From the NCBI RefSeq assembly GCF_003425685.1, contig NZ_QJKM01000017.1:44224-108223 (forward strand): a stretch of DNA of 64,000 bases. The letters are read 5' to 3'. Numbering within the stretch: the first letter of the stretch is position 1; every line of letters starts with the position of its first letter. Positions 43,401-52,555 of this stretch are shown here, piece after piece. Below the pieces are notes generated by a model. The model was not told where the DNA came from. It saw only the letters and a list, made by a program, of their open reading frames with translations, and made no database searches. The stretch comes from Rhizobium terrae. Its GTDB lineage: Bacteria; Pseudomonadota; Alphaproteobacteria; Rhizobiales; Rhizobiaceae. The position numbers and the translations under genes were made by a program.

Positions 43401-44592
43401 TATCGAACCAGCGGGAGATGAAGGTCCCGTAGATTTGGGTAAGCGTCTCCAGATCGGCAAGGGCGACGCGCTCATCGACCATGTGCATGGTCTGGCCGAC
43501 GAGGCCGAATTCCACCACCGGGCAATAATCCTTGATGAAGCGCGCATCCGACGTGCCACCGGTCGTCGAAAGCTGCGGCACCTTGCCCGTGACGGCCTCC
43601 ACGGCGCCGGAGAGCGAAGCGATCAGAGCGTTGTTGCGGGTAAGGAAGACATGGCTCGGGCGCTCGGCCCAGGCCATTTTGTAACGCGCCGGCTGGCGGC
43701 CAGGGCGTAGCGGACCCTGAGCCGCGGCGGCATCGAGACGGCGCAGGATCTCCGCCTTCACTGTATCGGCCGTCCAGATGTCGTTGAAACGGATGTTGAA
43801 GGCGAATGTCGCCTTGGCCGGAATGATATTGGTCGCGGGATTGCCGACATCGACCGATGTCACTTCCAGATTGGAGGCCGGGAATTCCGGCGTGCCAGCA
43901 TCGAAGGGCGGGTCCATCAGCGCCGAAGCGAGCGGCAGCAGCCCGCGCACCGGATTGTCGGCCAGATGCGGATAGGCCGCATGGCCCTGCACGCCATGGA
44001 CCGTCACCTTGCCGGAGACCGAACCACGGCGGCCGATCTTGATCATGTCACCCAGCACATCGGGATTGGTCGGCTCGCCGACGAGGCAGGCATCCCAGCG
44101 CTCGCCTCTTTCGGCCGCCCATTTGAGGAGTTTCTCGGTCCCGTTGACGGCCGGGCCCTCCTCATCGCCGGTGATGAGGAAAGAGATCGAGCCCTTGGGA
44201 GCACCGTGCTGTTCGATATGGCGGGCGATCGCTGCGAGGAAGCAGGCGATGCCGCCCTTCATGTCGACGGCGCCCCGGCCGTAAAGCGTATCGCCGGCAA
44301 TCTCGGCTGCGAAGGGCGGATGGCTCCAGGCGCTTTCGTCACCCGGCGGGACGACGTCCGTGTGCCCGGCGAACATCAGGTGCGGGCCGTCGACGCCAAG
44401 TCGCGCATAGAGGTTTTCGATATCCGGCATGCCCGGCTCCGTCGCCACCATGCGCTCGACCTTGAAGCCGAGCGGCAGAAGCATGGCTTCCAGTGCGGAC
44501 AACGCGCCGCCTTCGGCAGGTGTCACCGAAGGGCAGCGGATGAGGGACTGGAGATTGGCGACGGGATCGCCAGAGGGATGAGACGCGGACAT
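43384..44592 (-). CDS. dapE: Succinyl-diaminopimelate desuccinylase
   Basis: 402 residues of the M20 metallopeptidase family. LMFAGHTDVVPPGD holds the first zinc His and bridging Asp, DMKGGIACFLAA follows, and TGDEEGPAVNGT contains the catalytic Glu pair; TTGGTSDARFI and QTMHMVDERV are near the C terminus. It releases LL-diaminopimelate for lysine and peptidoglycan. It lies 22 bases behind dapD. Confidence 0.95.
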   Translation of the reverse strand: MSASHPSGDPVANLQSLIRCPSVTPAEGGALSALEAMLLPLGFKVERMVATEPGMPDIENLYARLGVDGPHLMFAGHTDVVPPGDESAWSHPPFAAEIAGDTLYGRGAVDMKGGIACFLAAIARHIEQHGAPKGSISFLITGDEEGPAVNGTEKLLKWAAERGERWDACLVGEPTNPDVLGDMIKIGRRGSVSGKVTVHGVQGHAAYPHLADNPVRGLLPLASALMDPPFDAGTPEFPASNLEVTSVDVGNPATNIIPAKATFAFNIRFNDIWTADTVKAEILRRLDAAAAQGPLRPGRQPARYKMAWAERPSHVFLTRNNALIASLSGAVEAVTGKVPQLSTTGGTSDARFIKDYCPVVEFGLVGQTMHMVDERVALADLETLTQIYGTFISRWFDNALLS

Positions 44593-44614
44593 TTCGGAAT
44601 ATCGGCCTTGAATA

Positions 44615-45469
44615 TCAGTCGCGCAGCAGTTCGTTGATGCCGGTCTTGGAGCGGGTCTGCTCGTCGACGCGCTTGACGATCACGGCACAATAAAGGTTCG
44701 GACCCGGCTCGCCGTTCGGCAGCGGCTTGCCCGGCATGGTGCCGGCGACGACGACGGAATAGGGCGGCACCTCGCCATACATGACCTCGCCGGTGGCGCG
44801 ATCGACGATCTTCGTCGACTTGCCGATGAAGACGCCCATGCCGAGAACGGAACCCTCGCGGATGATGCAGCCTTCGACGACTTCCGAGCGGGCGCCGATG
44901 AAGCAGTTGTCTTCGATGATGGTCGGACCGGCCTGCATCGGCTCCAGCACGCCGCCGATCCCGACGCCGCCCGAAAGGTGGACGTTCTTGCCGATCTGGG
45001 CGCAGGAGCCGACGGTCGCCCAGGTGTCGACCATCGTGCCTTCGTCGACATAGGCGCCGAGGTTGACGAAGGACGGCATCAAGATGACGTTCTTGGCGAT
45101 ATAGGCGGAGCGGCGCACGACGCAATTCGGCACGGCGCGGAAGCCCGCGGCACGGAAGGCGTTTTCGCCCCAGTTTTCGAACTTCGACGGTACCTTGTCC
45201 CACCAGGTGGAATTGCCCGGGCCGTTCTTGACGACTTCCATGTCGTTGAGGCGGAAGGAGAGGAGCACCGCCTTCTTCAGCCACTGATGCACAATCCAGG
45301 CACCATCCGCGCCGCGGCTCGCGACACGCGCCTTGCCGCCGTCGAGCAGGTTCAGAGCTTCCTCGACCGCATCGCGGACTTCGCCCTTGGTGGAAATCGT
45401 GACGCTGTCGCGGTTGTCGAAGGCCGTCTCGATAGTCTTTTCGAGGGAAGAGAAGTCAGGGTTGCTCAT
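44615..45469 (-). CDS. dapD: Tetrahydrodipicolinate N-succinyltransferase
   Basis: 284 residues. An N-terminal helical domain (to about 95) and a left-handed beta-helix of hexapeptide repeats (about 105-245, e.g. VNLGAYVDEGTMVDTWATVG and the following IGARSEVVEG). It succinylates tetrahydrodipicolinate, the step leading to the DapE substrate. First gene of the dapD-dapE unit, divergent from the LOG-family gene. Confidence 0.96.
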   Translation of the reverse strand: MSNPDFSSLEKTIETAFDNRDSVTISTKGEVRDAVEEALNLLDGGKARVASRGADGAWIVHQWLKKAVLLSFRLNDMEVVKNGPGNSTWWDKVPSKFENWGENAFRAAGFRAVPNCVVRRSAYIAKNVILMPSFVNLGAYVDEGTMVDTWATVGSCAQIGKNVHLSGGVGIGGVLEPMQAGPTIIEDNCFIGARSEVVEGCIIREGSVLGMGVFIGKSTKIVDRATGEVMYGEVPPYSVVVAGTMPGKPLPNGEPGPNLYCAVIVKRVDEQTRSKTGINELLRD

Positions 45470-45607
45470 GGGGAATCCTTAAACGTCACTCGATATCGTG
45501 ATGGTGGGAAAGGTGGCCAATTGGTGTCATTTGCTCTAAGCGACCGCCACTCAAGCGTCAATGCGAATTGGCGTCAACCCGCTGTTGGCGCCGGAAGGAA
45601 TGTTGAA

Positions 45608-46468
45608 ATGGCAAGAGCGAAGAAGGATGGACCGCGGCGCAGGGATGGGGTCTGGGATCCGCTGAAGGACAACGTCGCGGACAAGCGCGCCGCCGCCGGG
45701 CAGCCGAAAACGCCGCAGACGCTTTCGCCCTCCTACCGCCTGGCCTATGTGGACGAGGATTTCCTCTCGCGGGAGGAGACCCGTCCCATTCGTCTGCAGC
45801 TCGAACTCATGAAGGCGGAAATGATGCTGGCCGAGCGCGGTATCAAATCCACCGTCGTGCTCTTCGGCGGCGCCCGCATTCCGGCACCAGGCCAGAGCGC
45901 CTGGGCGGCCCGTAACGAAATCCAGCGCCAGAACCTCGAGGCGGCTTCCGTCTTTTACGAGGAGGCGCAGAAGTTCGCAGCCCTCTGCGGCAAGCATTCG
46001 GCAAACCACAACCACCAGGAATATGTGGTGGTAACCGGCGGTGGTCCGGGCGTGATGGAGGCCGGCAATCGCGGTGCAGCGGAAGCCGGGGCTCCAAGCA
46101 TCGGTCTCAACATCATGCTGCCACACGAACAGGCGCCGAACCGGTTCGTGACGCCGGAGCTCAGCTTCAACTTCCACTATTTCGCCATCCGCAAGATGCA
46201 TTTCATGATGCGCGCCAAGGCGGTCGCCGTCTTCCCCGGCGGCTTCGGCACGCTGGACGAGATGTTCGAGGCACTGACGCTCATTCAGACGAAGCGCATG
46301 GAGCGCATTCCGCTGATCCTGTTCTCGGAAAAATTCTGGCGCGGCATCATCAATTTCGATGCCCTGGCGGAATTCGGCACCATCGCGCCCGAAGACCTCA
46401 ATCTGATCAGCTTCGTGGAGACGGCCGACCAGGCCTGGAAGGTCATCGCGGACTTCTACGAGCACTGA
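45608..46468 (+). CDS. LOG family protein (nucleotide 5'-monophosphate phosphoribohydrolase-like)
   Basis: 286 residues. The Rossmann-like LOG core has VVVTGGGPGVMEAGNRGA and PGGFGTLDEMFEAL, the motifs of plant LOG cytokinin-activating enzymes. The N-terminal ~90 residues are an extra basic region (WDPLKDNVADKRAAAGQP). The old label lysine decarboxylase is incorrect for this family. The bacterial substrate is probably an AMP-type nucleotide. The start at 45608 follows GGAAGG; the long upstream open frame is antisense dapD. Confidence 0.88.
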   Translation: MARAKKDGPRRRDGVWDPLKDNVADKRAAAGQPKTPQTLSPSYRLAYVDEDFLSREETRPIRLQLELMKAEMMLAERGIKSTVVLFGGARIPAPGQSAWAARNEIQRQNLEAASVFYEEAQKFAALCGKHSANHNHQEYVVVTGGGPGVMEAGNRGAAEAGAPSIGLNIMLPHEQAPNRFVTPELSFNFHYFAIRKMHFMMRAKAVAVFPGGFGTLDEMFEALTLIQTKRMERIPLILFSEKFWRGIINFDALAEFGTIAPEDLNLISFVETADQAWKVIADFYEH

Positions 46469-46600
46469 ACGCTTGATCGAAAAGTCGGGAGTTCACGGCC
46501 AGATTGCCGGCAGGGAATTCTGCCGGTGAAGTCGCAGATCGAAACTTCCGGCTAGGTTTGGAGGCCGTCCTGAGCGATGAATTTCCCGATCCGTAAAAAC

Positions 46601-46640
46601 AAGGAATCCGCCCTCCTTTGGGAAGGGAGGGCGGTTCCTT
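46601..46640. terminator. Bidirectional terminator between LOG and EF-hand genes
   Basis: AAGGAA-T-CCGCCCTCC (46601-46616) pairs with GGAGGGCGG-TTCCTT (46626-46640) around a 9-base loop. It ends two convergent genes; an A-rich run precedes it. Confidence 0.85.
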
Positions 46641-46680
46641 TGACGACGACTGCCGGGACTAGTTCGAAGGGGGCGGAGAA

Positions 46681-47379
46681 CTAGAGGGGGCGGTCCGGCA
46701 GGTCGTCGATGGAAATGGTGCCGTCCTTGTTGGTGTCCATGCGGGTGAACAGCCTGTCGCCGGCGGCGATCGCTTCGGCCTTGGTGACCTTGCCGTCGCG
46801 ATCCTCGTCGAGCATGCGGAACATGCCGCCGCGCATCATCGGGCGCCCATCGCCGCGATCATGCCGGTCCCAGCGGGCCTCATGACGGCCCCAGCCGTGA
46901 CCGTCGCGGTCATCTCGATCCCGGCCATGACGACCCCAGCCGGCATGATCGCGGTCGCGACGGTGGTCGCCCCGCTGGTCGGCGGTCTGGTTCTGGTCGT
47001 CCGGATTGCCCGGAACCTGGTTGTCGGCAGTGTTGGCCACGGCCGGCGGCGGATTGTTCTTGCGGAACTCTTCGAACTTCGCCTGACGATGGTCGAACAT
47101 CTCGCCGCGCGTCAGCGAACCGTCCTTGTTGGCGTCGATCTCGGTGAAGAGCCTGTCCTGGAAGGCCGTCATCTCGTCCTTGGAGATCTTGCCATCCTTG
47201 TTGGCATCGGCCGTCTTGAGCAGGCGCACGAACGTCACGTCCTGCATCACGCCGCGGCCCATCGGCCCCATCGGCCCGCGATCGGCGCCGTCTCGGCCGG
47301 GTGCGGCAAATGCCGGCATGGCGGCTCCGGCGATCAGGGCGACGCCGAGTGTCGCCAGAACGATCTTTTTAGCGGTCAT
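46681..47379 (-). CDS. Secreted EF-hand calcium-binding protein
   Basis: 232 residues. Signal peptide about 1-25 (VLATLGVALIAGAAMPAFA). Four EF-hand loops: DANKDGKISKDE and DANKDGSLTRGE in the N-terminal half, DEDRDGKVTKAE and DTNKDGTISIDD at the C terminus. Between them a long His/Asp/Arg-rich, low-complexity linker (about 118-178) repeats GWGRH and RDRD-like elements, possibly a second metal-binding surface. Likely periplasmic; role unknown. I start at 47379 because the upstream frame lacks coding character and the signal peptide begins there. Confidence 0.85.
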   Translation of the reverse strand: MTAKKIVLATLGVALIAGAAMPAFAAPGRDGADRGPMGPMGRGVMQDVTFVRLLKTADANKDGKISKDEMTAFQDRLFTEIDANKDGSLTRGEMFDHRQAKFEEFRKNNPPPAVANTADNQVPGNPDDQNQTADQRGDHRRDRDHAGWGRHGRDRDDRDGHGWGRHEARWDRHDRGDGRPMMRGGMFRMLDEDRDGKVTKAEAIAAGDRLFTRMDTNKDGTISIDDLPDRPL

Positions 47380-47489
47380 CGAGGGGGTCCTTTCCGGTTG
47401 TTTCGATAGCCTGAAGGTAGGCGCCGCAACCGGCAAGGACCACTTAAACCTGTGTAATGTGGATGAACTTTTGGTAAGCCGAAACGGTA

Positions 47490-48203
47490 TCAGCCGGCGC
47501 GCAGCCCATTGAGGAAACCGGCGAGATCGTCGGTCACATAATCGATGTGATCGTCCTCGTCGGTCAGCTTCTCCCAACGCTCCATCAGCACCGCGTCGAG
47601 ATTGTGCGGCACGAGCAGCACGGTGCGCATGCCGAGCGCCTTCGGCACCTTGAGGTTCCGCGGCAGGTCCTCGAACATCACGGCGTTCTGCGTGTCGACC
47701 CGGTGCAGGCTCGCGAACTTGTCGTAGGTCGCGCCCGCCGGCTTCGGGACGTAATCGGCTGCGACGATATCGAAGATGTCGTCGAAATGTTCGAGGATGC
47801 CGAGCGCCCGGGCAGCGGCCTCGGCATGCGGCACGCTGCCGTTGGTGAAGATGAACTTGCGGCCAGGCAGCGCCTTGATCGCATCGCCGAGCTCCGGATT
47901 GGGCAGCAGCGCCGAGTAGTCGATCGCATGCGCCCGTTCGAGAAAGCCGTCGGGATCGATGCCGTAGTTCAGCATCAGGCCCTGGAGCGTCGTGCCGTGC
48001 TCATGGTAATAACGCTTCTGCAGCGCCCGTGCCTCTTCCTTCCCGAGCTGCAAAAGCTCCTGCACATAGGCCGTCATGTTGACGTCGATCTGCGCGAAGA
48101 GATTGATGTGATGCGGGTAGAGCGTGTTGTCGAGATCGAACACCCAATCACGGATGTGGGCGAAATCGGCTGGCTCGGGAGAGGTCTTCGGCTTTTTGTC
48201 CAT
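47490..48203 (-). CDS. HAD-family pyrimidine 5'-nucleotidase
   Basis: 237 residues. HAD motif I VFDLDNTLYP (about 21-30), motif II FTNGS, and motif III/IV KPAGATYDK and VMFEDLPRNLKVPK. The layout matches the SDT1/PPase-like pyrimidine 5'-nucleotidase subfamily (TIGR01993-type). It probably dephosphorylates UMP/CMP or analogues. I start at 48203 (MDKKPK); it is divergent from the transporter gene at 48310. Confidence 0.85.
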   Translation of the reverse strand: MDKKPKTSPEPADFAHIRDWVFDLDNTLYPHHINLFAQIDVNMTAYVQELLQLGKEEARALQKRYYHEHGTTLQGLMLNYGIDPDGFLERAHAIDYSALLPNPELGDAIKALPGRKFIFTNGSVPHAEAAARALGILEHFDDIFDIVAADYVPKPAGATYDKFASLHRVDTQNAVMFEDLPRNLKVPKALGMRTVLLVPHNLDAVLMERWEKLTDEDDHIDYVTDDLAGFLNGLRAG

Positions 48204-48309
48204 GCCCGCTTTATGCACGGATGCAGCGCCAAAGAAAATCGAAAAAGCAGGACGATTCGGCGCGAAACCGCCCTTGGCGGCGGATCGGGGCGCATGATAC
48301 CGCCGTGAT

Positions 48310-49212
48310 ATGGAACTCTGGATCCCCATCACAATCGCCGCTGCCTTCCTGCAGAACCTGCGCTCCGCCTTGCAGAAACACCTGCAGGGAAAGCTCGGAA
48401 CCCGGGCGGCAAGCTTCGTGCGCTTCGGCTACGGCTTTCCGGTGGCGATCCTCTACGTCCTCTGCCTGCACCATTTCGCCGGTTATCCCTTCCCGGCGCT
48501 GAACTGGACCTTCGCGCTCTGGGCTGTGATCGGCGGTCTTTCACAGATCTTCGCGACCATTCTGCTCGTGCATCTCTTCTCGCTCAGGAATTTCGCGGTC
48601 GGCACCGCCTATTCCAAAACGGAGCCGGTGCAGGCTGCGGTCTTCGGTTTCGTGCTGCTCGGCGAGAAACTGACGCCCGGAGCTGTCATGGCTATCGTCG
48701 TCGGCGTCATCGGCGTAATGATGATCTCGATGGCTCGCATGCCGCTCTCCTGGCGCAACATGCTGGTGGCATTGGCAAGCCGCACCGCGCTGATCGGTAT
48801 CGCCTCGGGTGCCGTGTTCGGCATTTCGGCAGTGGCTTACCGCACGGCTTCCCTGTCGCTCGACGGGCCGGGGCCGGTGATGGAAGCGGCCATGACGCTT
48901 GCCTGCGTCACCACCTTCCAGACCGCCTTCATGCTGGTCTGGATGTTCTGGAAGGACAAGCGCGAGATCATCCAGGTGCTGCTCACCTGGCGTTCTTCCG
49001 CGCTGGTGGGGCTTGCGGGCGTCGTCGGCTCGGCCGGCTGGTTCACGGCAATGACCCTGCAGCAGGTCGCCTATGTGCGCGCTCTCGGCCAGATCGAACT
49101 CGTCTTCACCTTCATGGCCTCCTACTTCCTCTTCCACGAGCGGGCGAACCGCATGGAAATCCTTGGCTGCCTGCTGATCGTCTGCGGCATTCTTGGGTTG
49201 CTCTTTTTATAA
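48310..49212 (+). CDS. EamA-type drug/metabolite transporter
   Basis: 300 residues with ten hydrophobic helices forming two EamA repeats. The first repeat ends with SKTEPVQAAVFGFVLLGEKLTPGAVMAIVVGVIG and the second with RALGQIELVFTFMASYFLFHE, the typical DMT cues. An inner-membrane exporter; substrate unknown. Confidence 0.85.
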   Translation: MELWIPITIAAAFLQNLRSALQKHLQGKLGTRAASFVRFGYGFPVAILYVLCLHHFAGYPFPALNWTFALWAVIGGLSQIFATILLVHLFSLRNFAVGTAYSKTEPVQAAVFGFVLLGEKLTPGAVMAIVVGVIGVMMISMARMPLSWRNMLVALASRTALIGIASGAVFGISAVAYRTASLSLDGPGPVMEAAMTLACVTTFQTAFMLVWMFWKDKREIIQVLLTWRSSALVGLAGVVGSAGWFTAMTLQQVAYVRALGQIELVFTFMASYFLFHERANRMEILGCLLIVCGILGLLFL

Positions 49213-49285
49213 TCGACGCCCGATTTCCGGCGGCATCCCTCTTCGAATCCGGCTAGGATGCGCGGAAACAACGGGAGGACCATGT

Positions 49286-50059
49286 ATGTCTCAGAAGGAC
49301 AAGGCAGCGGCATTCGGCGCACTGCACCAGAAGGGCAATCCGGTCATCATCTACAATATCTGGGATGCCGGCACGGCCAGGGCCGTTGCCGACGCCGGCG
49401 CCAAGGCGCTCGGCACGGGCAGCTGGTCGGTCGCCGCCGCGCAAGGCTATGCCGATGGCGAGAACCTGCCGATGGACGTGCTGCTCGCCACCGCGAAATC
49501 GATCACCTCGGCCGTAGACCTGCCTTTCACCATCGATTTCGAAGGCGGTTACGCGGAAGACCCTGCCGAACTGGCGAAGAATGTCGGCAAGGTCATCGAT
49601 GTCGGTGCGGTCGGCATCAACTTCGAGGACCAGGTGGTGCGCGGCAGTGGCGTCTATCCCGCGGAAAGACAGGCCGAGCGCATCCGCGCCATCCGGATGA
49701 TGGCGGATGGCCGCGACATCCCCTTTTTCATCAATGCCCGCACTGACCTCTTCCTGCAGGAAGGCGACAGAGCGAAGCATGCCGGTCTTCTCGACGAGGC
49801 GATTGCGCGCGCCAAGACCTATGCCGCTGCCGGCGCCAGCGGTTTCTTTGCGCCGGGGCTGGCGGATGACGGATTGGTCGCAACACTCTGCGAGGCCGTG
49901 GCCCTGCCGGTCAACATCATGATGATGGGCGGCGTTTCTGCGCCAAGACGGCTGGCCGAACTCGGCGTCGGCCGGGTGAGTTATGGGCCTGGTCCCTATC
50001 GGGCGATGATGGCCAAGCTGAAGGAAGATGCCGCGGCGGTGTTTGCCGCCGCAAGCTGA
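49286..50059 (+). CDS. Isocitrate lyase / PEP mutase family enzyme
   Basis: 257 residues, a TIM barrel of the ICL/PEPM superfamily: YNIWDAGTARAVADAGAKALGTGS, the metal-site TIDFEGGYAED, INFEDQV and INARTDLF. The long loop of true isocitrate lyase (KKCGH) is absent, so it is more likely an oxaloacetate decarboxylase, carboxyvinyl-carboxyphosphonate mutase-like or oxaloacetate/methylisocitrate-type enzyme. The start at 49286 has GGGAGGA upstream. It converges on argB. Confidence 0.82.
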   Translation: MSQKDKAAAFGALHQKGNPVIIYNIWDAGTARAVADAGAKALGTGSWSVAAAQGYADGENLPMDVLLATAKSITSAVDLPFTIDFEGGYAEDPAELAKNVGKVIDVGAVGINFEDQVVRGSGVYPAERQAERIRAIRMMADGRDIPFFINARTDLFLQEGDRAKHAGLLDEAIARAKTYAAAGASGFFAPGLADDGLVATLCEAVALPVNIMMMGGVSAPRRLAELGVGRVSYGPGPYRAMMAKLKEDAAAVFAAAS

Positions 50060-50066
50060 AACTTGA

Positions 50067-50954
50067 TCAGGGAACGATCAGCGTGCCGGCGCCGTGTTCG
50101 GTGAAGATTTCGAGAAGTACCGAATGGGCGGTCTTGCCGTTCAGGATGACGACGCCCTGCACGCCGGCCTTGATCGCCTCGATGCAGGTCTCGACCTTCG
50201 GAATCATGCCGCCGGAGATCGTGCCGTCCTTGATCAGCGCCTGCGCCTGGGCGACGGTCAGTTCCTTGATGAGGTTCTTGTCCTTGTCCAGCACGCCCGG
50301 AACGTCGGTCAGGAAGAGCAGGCGGGTGGCGTTCAGCGCGCCGGCGATGGCGCCCGCGAACGTATCGGCATTGATATTGTAGGTGGCGCCGTCGCGGCCG
50401 GGGGCGACAGGGGCGATGACCGGGATCATCTCCGACTTGGCGAGCAGGTCGAGCAGGGTGCGGTCGACTTCAACGACTTCGCCAACGAAGCCGAGGTCGA
50501 GAACGCGTTCGATGTTGCTGTCCGGATCGACGACGGTCTTCTTCGCCTTTTCGGCGAAGACCATGTTGCCGTCCTTGCCGCAGAGGCCGATCGCCCATTC
50601 GCCGGTCTGGTTGATCAGCGCGACGATTTCCTTGTTGATCGAACCGGCCAGAACCATCTCGACGATTTCGACCGTTTTCTGATCGGTAACGCGCAGGCCA
50701 CCCTCGAACTTGGATTCGATACCCATTTTGGAGAGCATGGTGCCGATCTGCGGGCCGCCGCCGTGCACGACGATCGGATTGACGCCCGACTGCTTGAGGA
50801 GCGCGATGTCCGCCGCGAAGGCCTTGCCGAGTTCCGTGTCGCCCATGGCATGACCGCCATATTTCACGACGATCGTCTTGTTCTCGTAACGCTGCATGTA
50901 GGGCAGCGCCTGCGCCAGAAGCTTGGCCTGAAGTTCGCTATCGGAAGCCGTCAT
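50067..50954 (-). CDS. argB: Acetylglutamate kinase
   Basis: 295 residues of the amino acid kinase family: VVKYGGHAM (about 29-37), VVHGGGPQIG (about 62-71), NINADTFAGAIAGAL and the SGGMIPKVE motif. It phosphorylates N-acetylglutamate in arginine synthesis. In related genomes argB follows engB directly; here a three-gene unit on the other strand lies between them. Confidence 0.96.
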   Translation of the reverse strand: MTASDSELQAKLLAQALPYMQRYENKTIVVKYGGHAMGDTELGKAFAADIALLKQSGVNPIVVHGGGPQIGTMLSKMGIESKFEGGLRVTDQKTVEIVEMVLAGSINKEIVALINQTGEWAIGLCGKDGNMVFAEKAKKTVVDPDSNIERVLDLGFVGEVVEVDRTLLDLLAKSEMIPVIAPVAPGRDGATYNINADTFAGAIAGALNATRLLFLTDVPGVLDKDKNLIKELTVAQAQALIKDGTISGGMIPKVETCIEAIKAGVQGVVILNGKTAHSVLLEIFTEHGAGTLIVP

Positions 50955-51096
50955 CGAATTCCCCTTAAAAATGAGTGGGGCGGGTTTTAGCGCATGTTTT
51001 TAACAGAGGAAATAATCCGGCGATAAGTTTTGAACGTATAAGGACGCGGAAAGAGCGGTCGTCGCGAAGACGACGCGCCCGGCAGGAGGGGCCAGC

Positions 51097-51639
51097 TTGG
51101 CGACCGACGACGACATCGCCGCGCTGATAGGTCGCCTTGCGCTCCGCGACCGTGCGGCGCTGTCGGCGCTTTATGCGGCGACATCTCCGAAACTTTTCTC
51201 CGTCTGCCTTCGTATCTTGAAGGATCGGGGCGATGCCGAGGATGCGCTGCAGGAGGTCTTCGTCAAGATCTGGCAGCGTGCAGACCGGTTTGCCGGCGCC
51301 GGAGCGGGCCCGCTTGGCTGGCTGGTGGCGATCGCGCGCAACCATTCCATCGATATCCTCCGATCGCGCAAACCCGTGGCGGACAGCATCGAGGAGAGTT
51401 GGGACATTCCCGATTCCGCCCGTGATCCGGAGACGGAAACGGTGCTGAAAGGGGAGGGCAAACGCATTGACAGGTGTATGGAAGAGTTAGAATCTGATCG
51501 GGCGGGCGCCGTTCGCAGCGCCTATGTGGAAGGCCTGAGTTACCAGGAGCTGGCGGAGCGCCACGGCGTGCCGCTGAATACGATGCGCACCTGGCTCCGG
51601 CGCAGCCTTTTGAAACTGAGAGAGTGCCTGGACCGATGA
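51097..51639 (+). CDS. ECF-type RNA polymerase sigma factor (SigK-like)
   Basis: 180 residues. Sigma-2 region about 20-92 (LFSVCLRILKDRGDAEDALQEVFVKIW, LGWLVAIARNHSIDILR) and sigma-4 region about 122-177 (GLSYQELAERHGVPLNTMRTWLRRSLLKL). It starts with TTG behind AGGAGG. The downstream anti-sigma gene overlaps its stop by ATGA. The pairing with an RskA-type anti-sigma and a fasciclin-domain gene parallels SigK of mycobacteria. Divergent from argB; I could not identify its own promoter motif with confidence. Confidence 0.92.
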   Translation: MATDDDIAALIGRLALRDRAALSALYAATSPKLFSVCLRILKDRGDAEDALQEVFVKIWQRADRFAGAGAGPLGWLVAIARNHSIDILRSRKPVADSIEESWDIPDSARDPETETVLKGEGKRIDRCMEELESDRAGAVRSAYVEGLSYQELAERHGVPLNTMRTWLRRSLLKLRECLDR

Positions 51640-52367
51640 CGACGCCGGAACAAAGCGAAGGAGATCGCTCCCGCGACGAACTGCTCGCCGGCGAATATGT
51701 GCTTGGCGTTCTGTCGCAGGCGGATCGCCTGAAGGTCGAGGCACGGCTCGCCAGGGACAAGTCCTTCGCCCGGATCGTCGCCCGCTGGCAGGAGAACCTT
51801 GCCGAGTTCAATGATGAATACGACGACGTGATGCCGCCGGCCAACACCTATTCGAAGATCGAGGCGCGGCTGTTTCCGCAGAACTCCTTTGCTCGGGAAC
51901 TCGCGGCGGCCGGCAGCTGGTGGAATTCCCTGCTTTTCTGGCGCGGCCTGGCCTTCGCCTCGCTGGCGCTGCTGATTACTTACGTCTCGCTTCAGTCGGG
52001 CTGGATCGGCGGTGGCGCCCCATCGCGGTCGCTGGTGGCGCAGATGGCCGGCGACGAGGGCGCCGCGATCAGCCTGCTGGCGCAATATGATGCAGGCAGT
52101 GGCCGGCTGCAGTTGACACCGGTCGCCGCAAAAACGGCCGATCAGCGCTCCTTGCAGCTGTGGCTGGTTCCGGACGGCGGCAATCCGGCCATTTCTCTCG
52201 GCGTCCTGCCGCAGAGCGGGGGCGGTGCCGTCGAAATACCCAGTGATCTTCGTCCGCGGCTCAAGGATGGCGTGACTTTTGCCGTGAGCGTTGAGCCCTT
52301 CGGCGGCTCTCCGACCGGCCAGCCGACCGGACCGGTCATTGCTTCCGGGCTGGCGAGGAATCTCTAG
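51636..52367 (+). CDS. Membrane-bound anti-sigma factor (RskA-like)
   Basis: 243 residues. The N-terminal anti-sigma domain reads LLAGEYVLGVLSQADRL (about 16-32) with no zinc-binding HxxxCxxC. One membrane helix spans about 100-119, and the periplasmic part is the RskA C-terminal domain (about 125-243, LQLWLVPDGG, GVTFAVSVEP). It should hold the sigma factor inactive at the inner membrane and release it after regulated proteolysis. ATGA overlap with the sigma gene secures stoichiometric production. Confidence 0.9.
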   Translation: MTTPEQSEGDRSRDELLAGEYVLGVLSQADRLKVEARLARDKSFARIVARWQENLAEFNDEYDDVMPPANTYSKIEARLFPQNSFARELAAAGSWWNSLLFWRGLAFASLALLITYVSLQSGWIGGGAPSRSLVAQMAGDEGAAISLLAQYDAGSGRLQLTPVAAKTADQRSLQLWLVPDGGNPAISLGVLPQSGGGAVEIPSDLRPRLKDGVTFAVSVEPFGGSPTGQPTGPVIASGLARNL

Positions 52368-52467
52368 ATCTCAGATATATGGAAGTGAAATCAGCAAGTT
52401 GAATTCCATTACCCGGATTTTTCCGCGAGCCTGAAACTCTTTCTCACCGTCCTCCGTCCCTTGTGAT

Positions 52468-52522
52468 GTCCCCGCCGATGCGGGGACGGGAAGCCCTGGG
52501 AGGCGCGCTTCAGCGCCGGGGC
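52468..52522 (+). promoter_or_regulatory. Two hairpins in the leader of the fasciclin gene
   Basis: GTCCCCGC (52468-52475) pairs perfectly with GCGGGGAC (52480-52487) around CGAT, and shortly after GGCGC and GCGCC around GCTTCA make a second stem. They lie between the anti-sigma stop and the fasciclin start. They could be a 5'-UTR stabiliser or an attenuator; no T-run follows, so termination is unlikely. Confidence 0.4.
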
Positions 52523-52555
52523 GATCATATCCTTCGAGAGGAAGAGGAAAGTATC

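Noticed and set aside
44978..45607. Upstream extension of the LOG-family gene
   Set aside because: It runs antisense through dapD; the ATG at 45608 with GGAAGG is the sensible start.
50985..51060. ECF autoregulatory promoter (GGAAAT ... CGTATAA) before the sigma factor gene
   Set aside because: The spacing of 21 bases between the elements is too long for typical ECF promoters.
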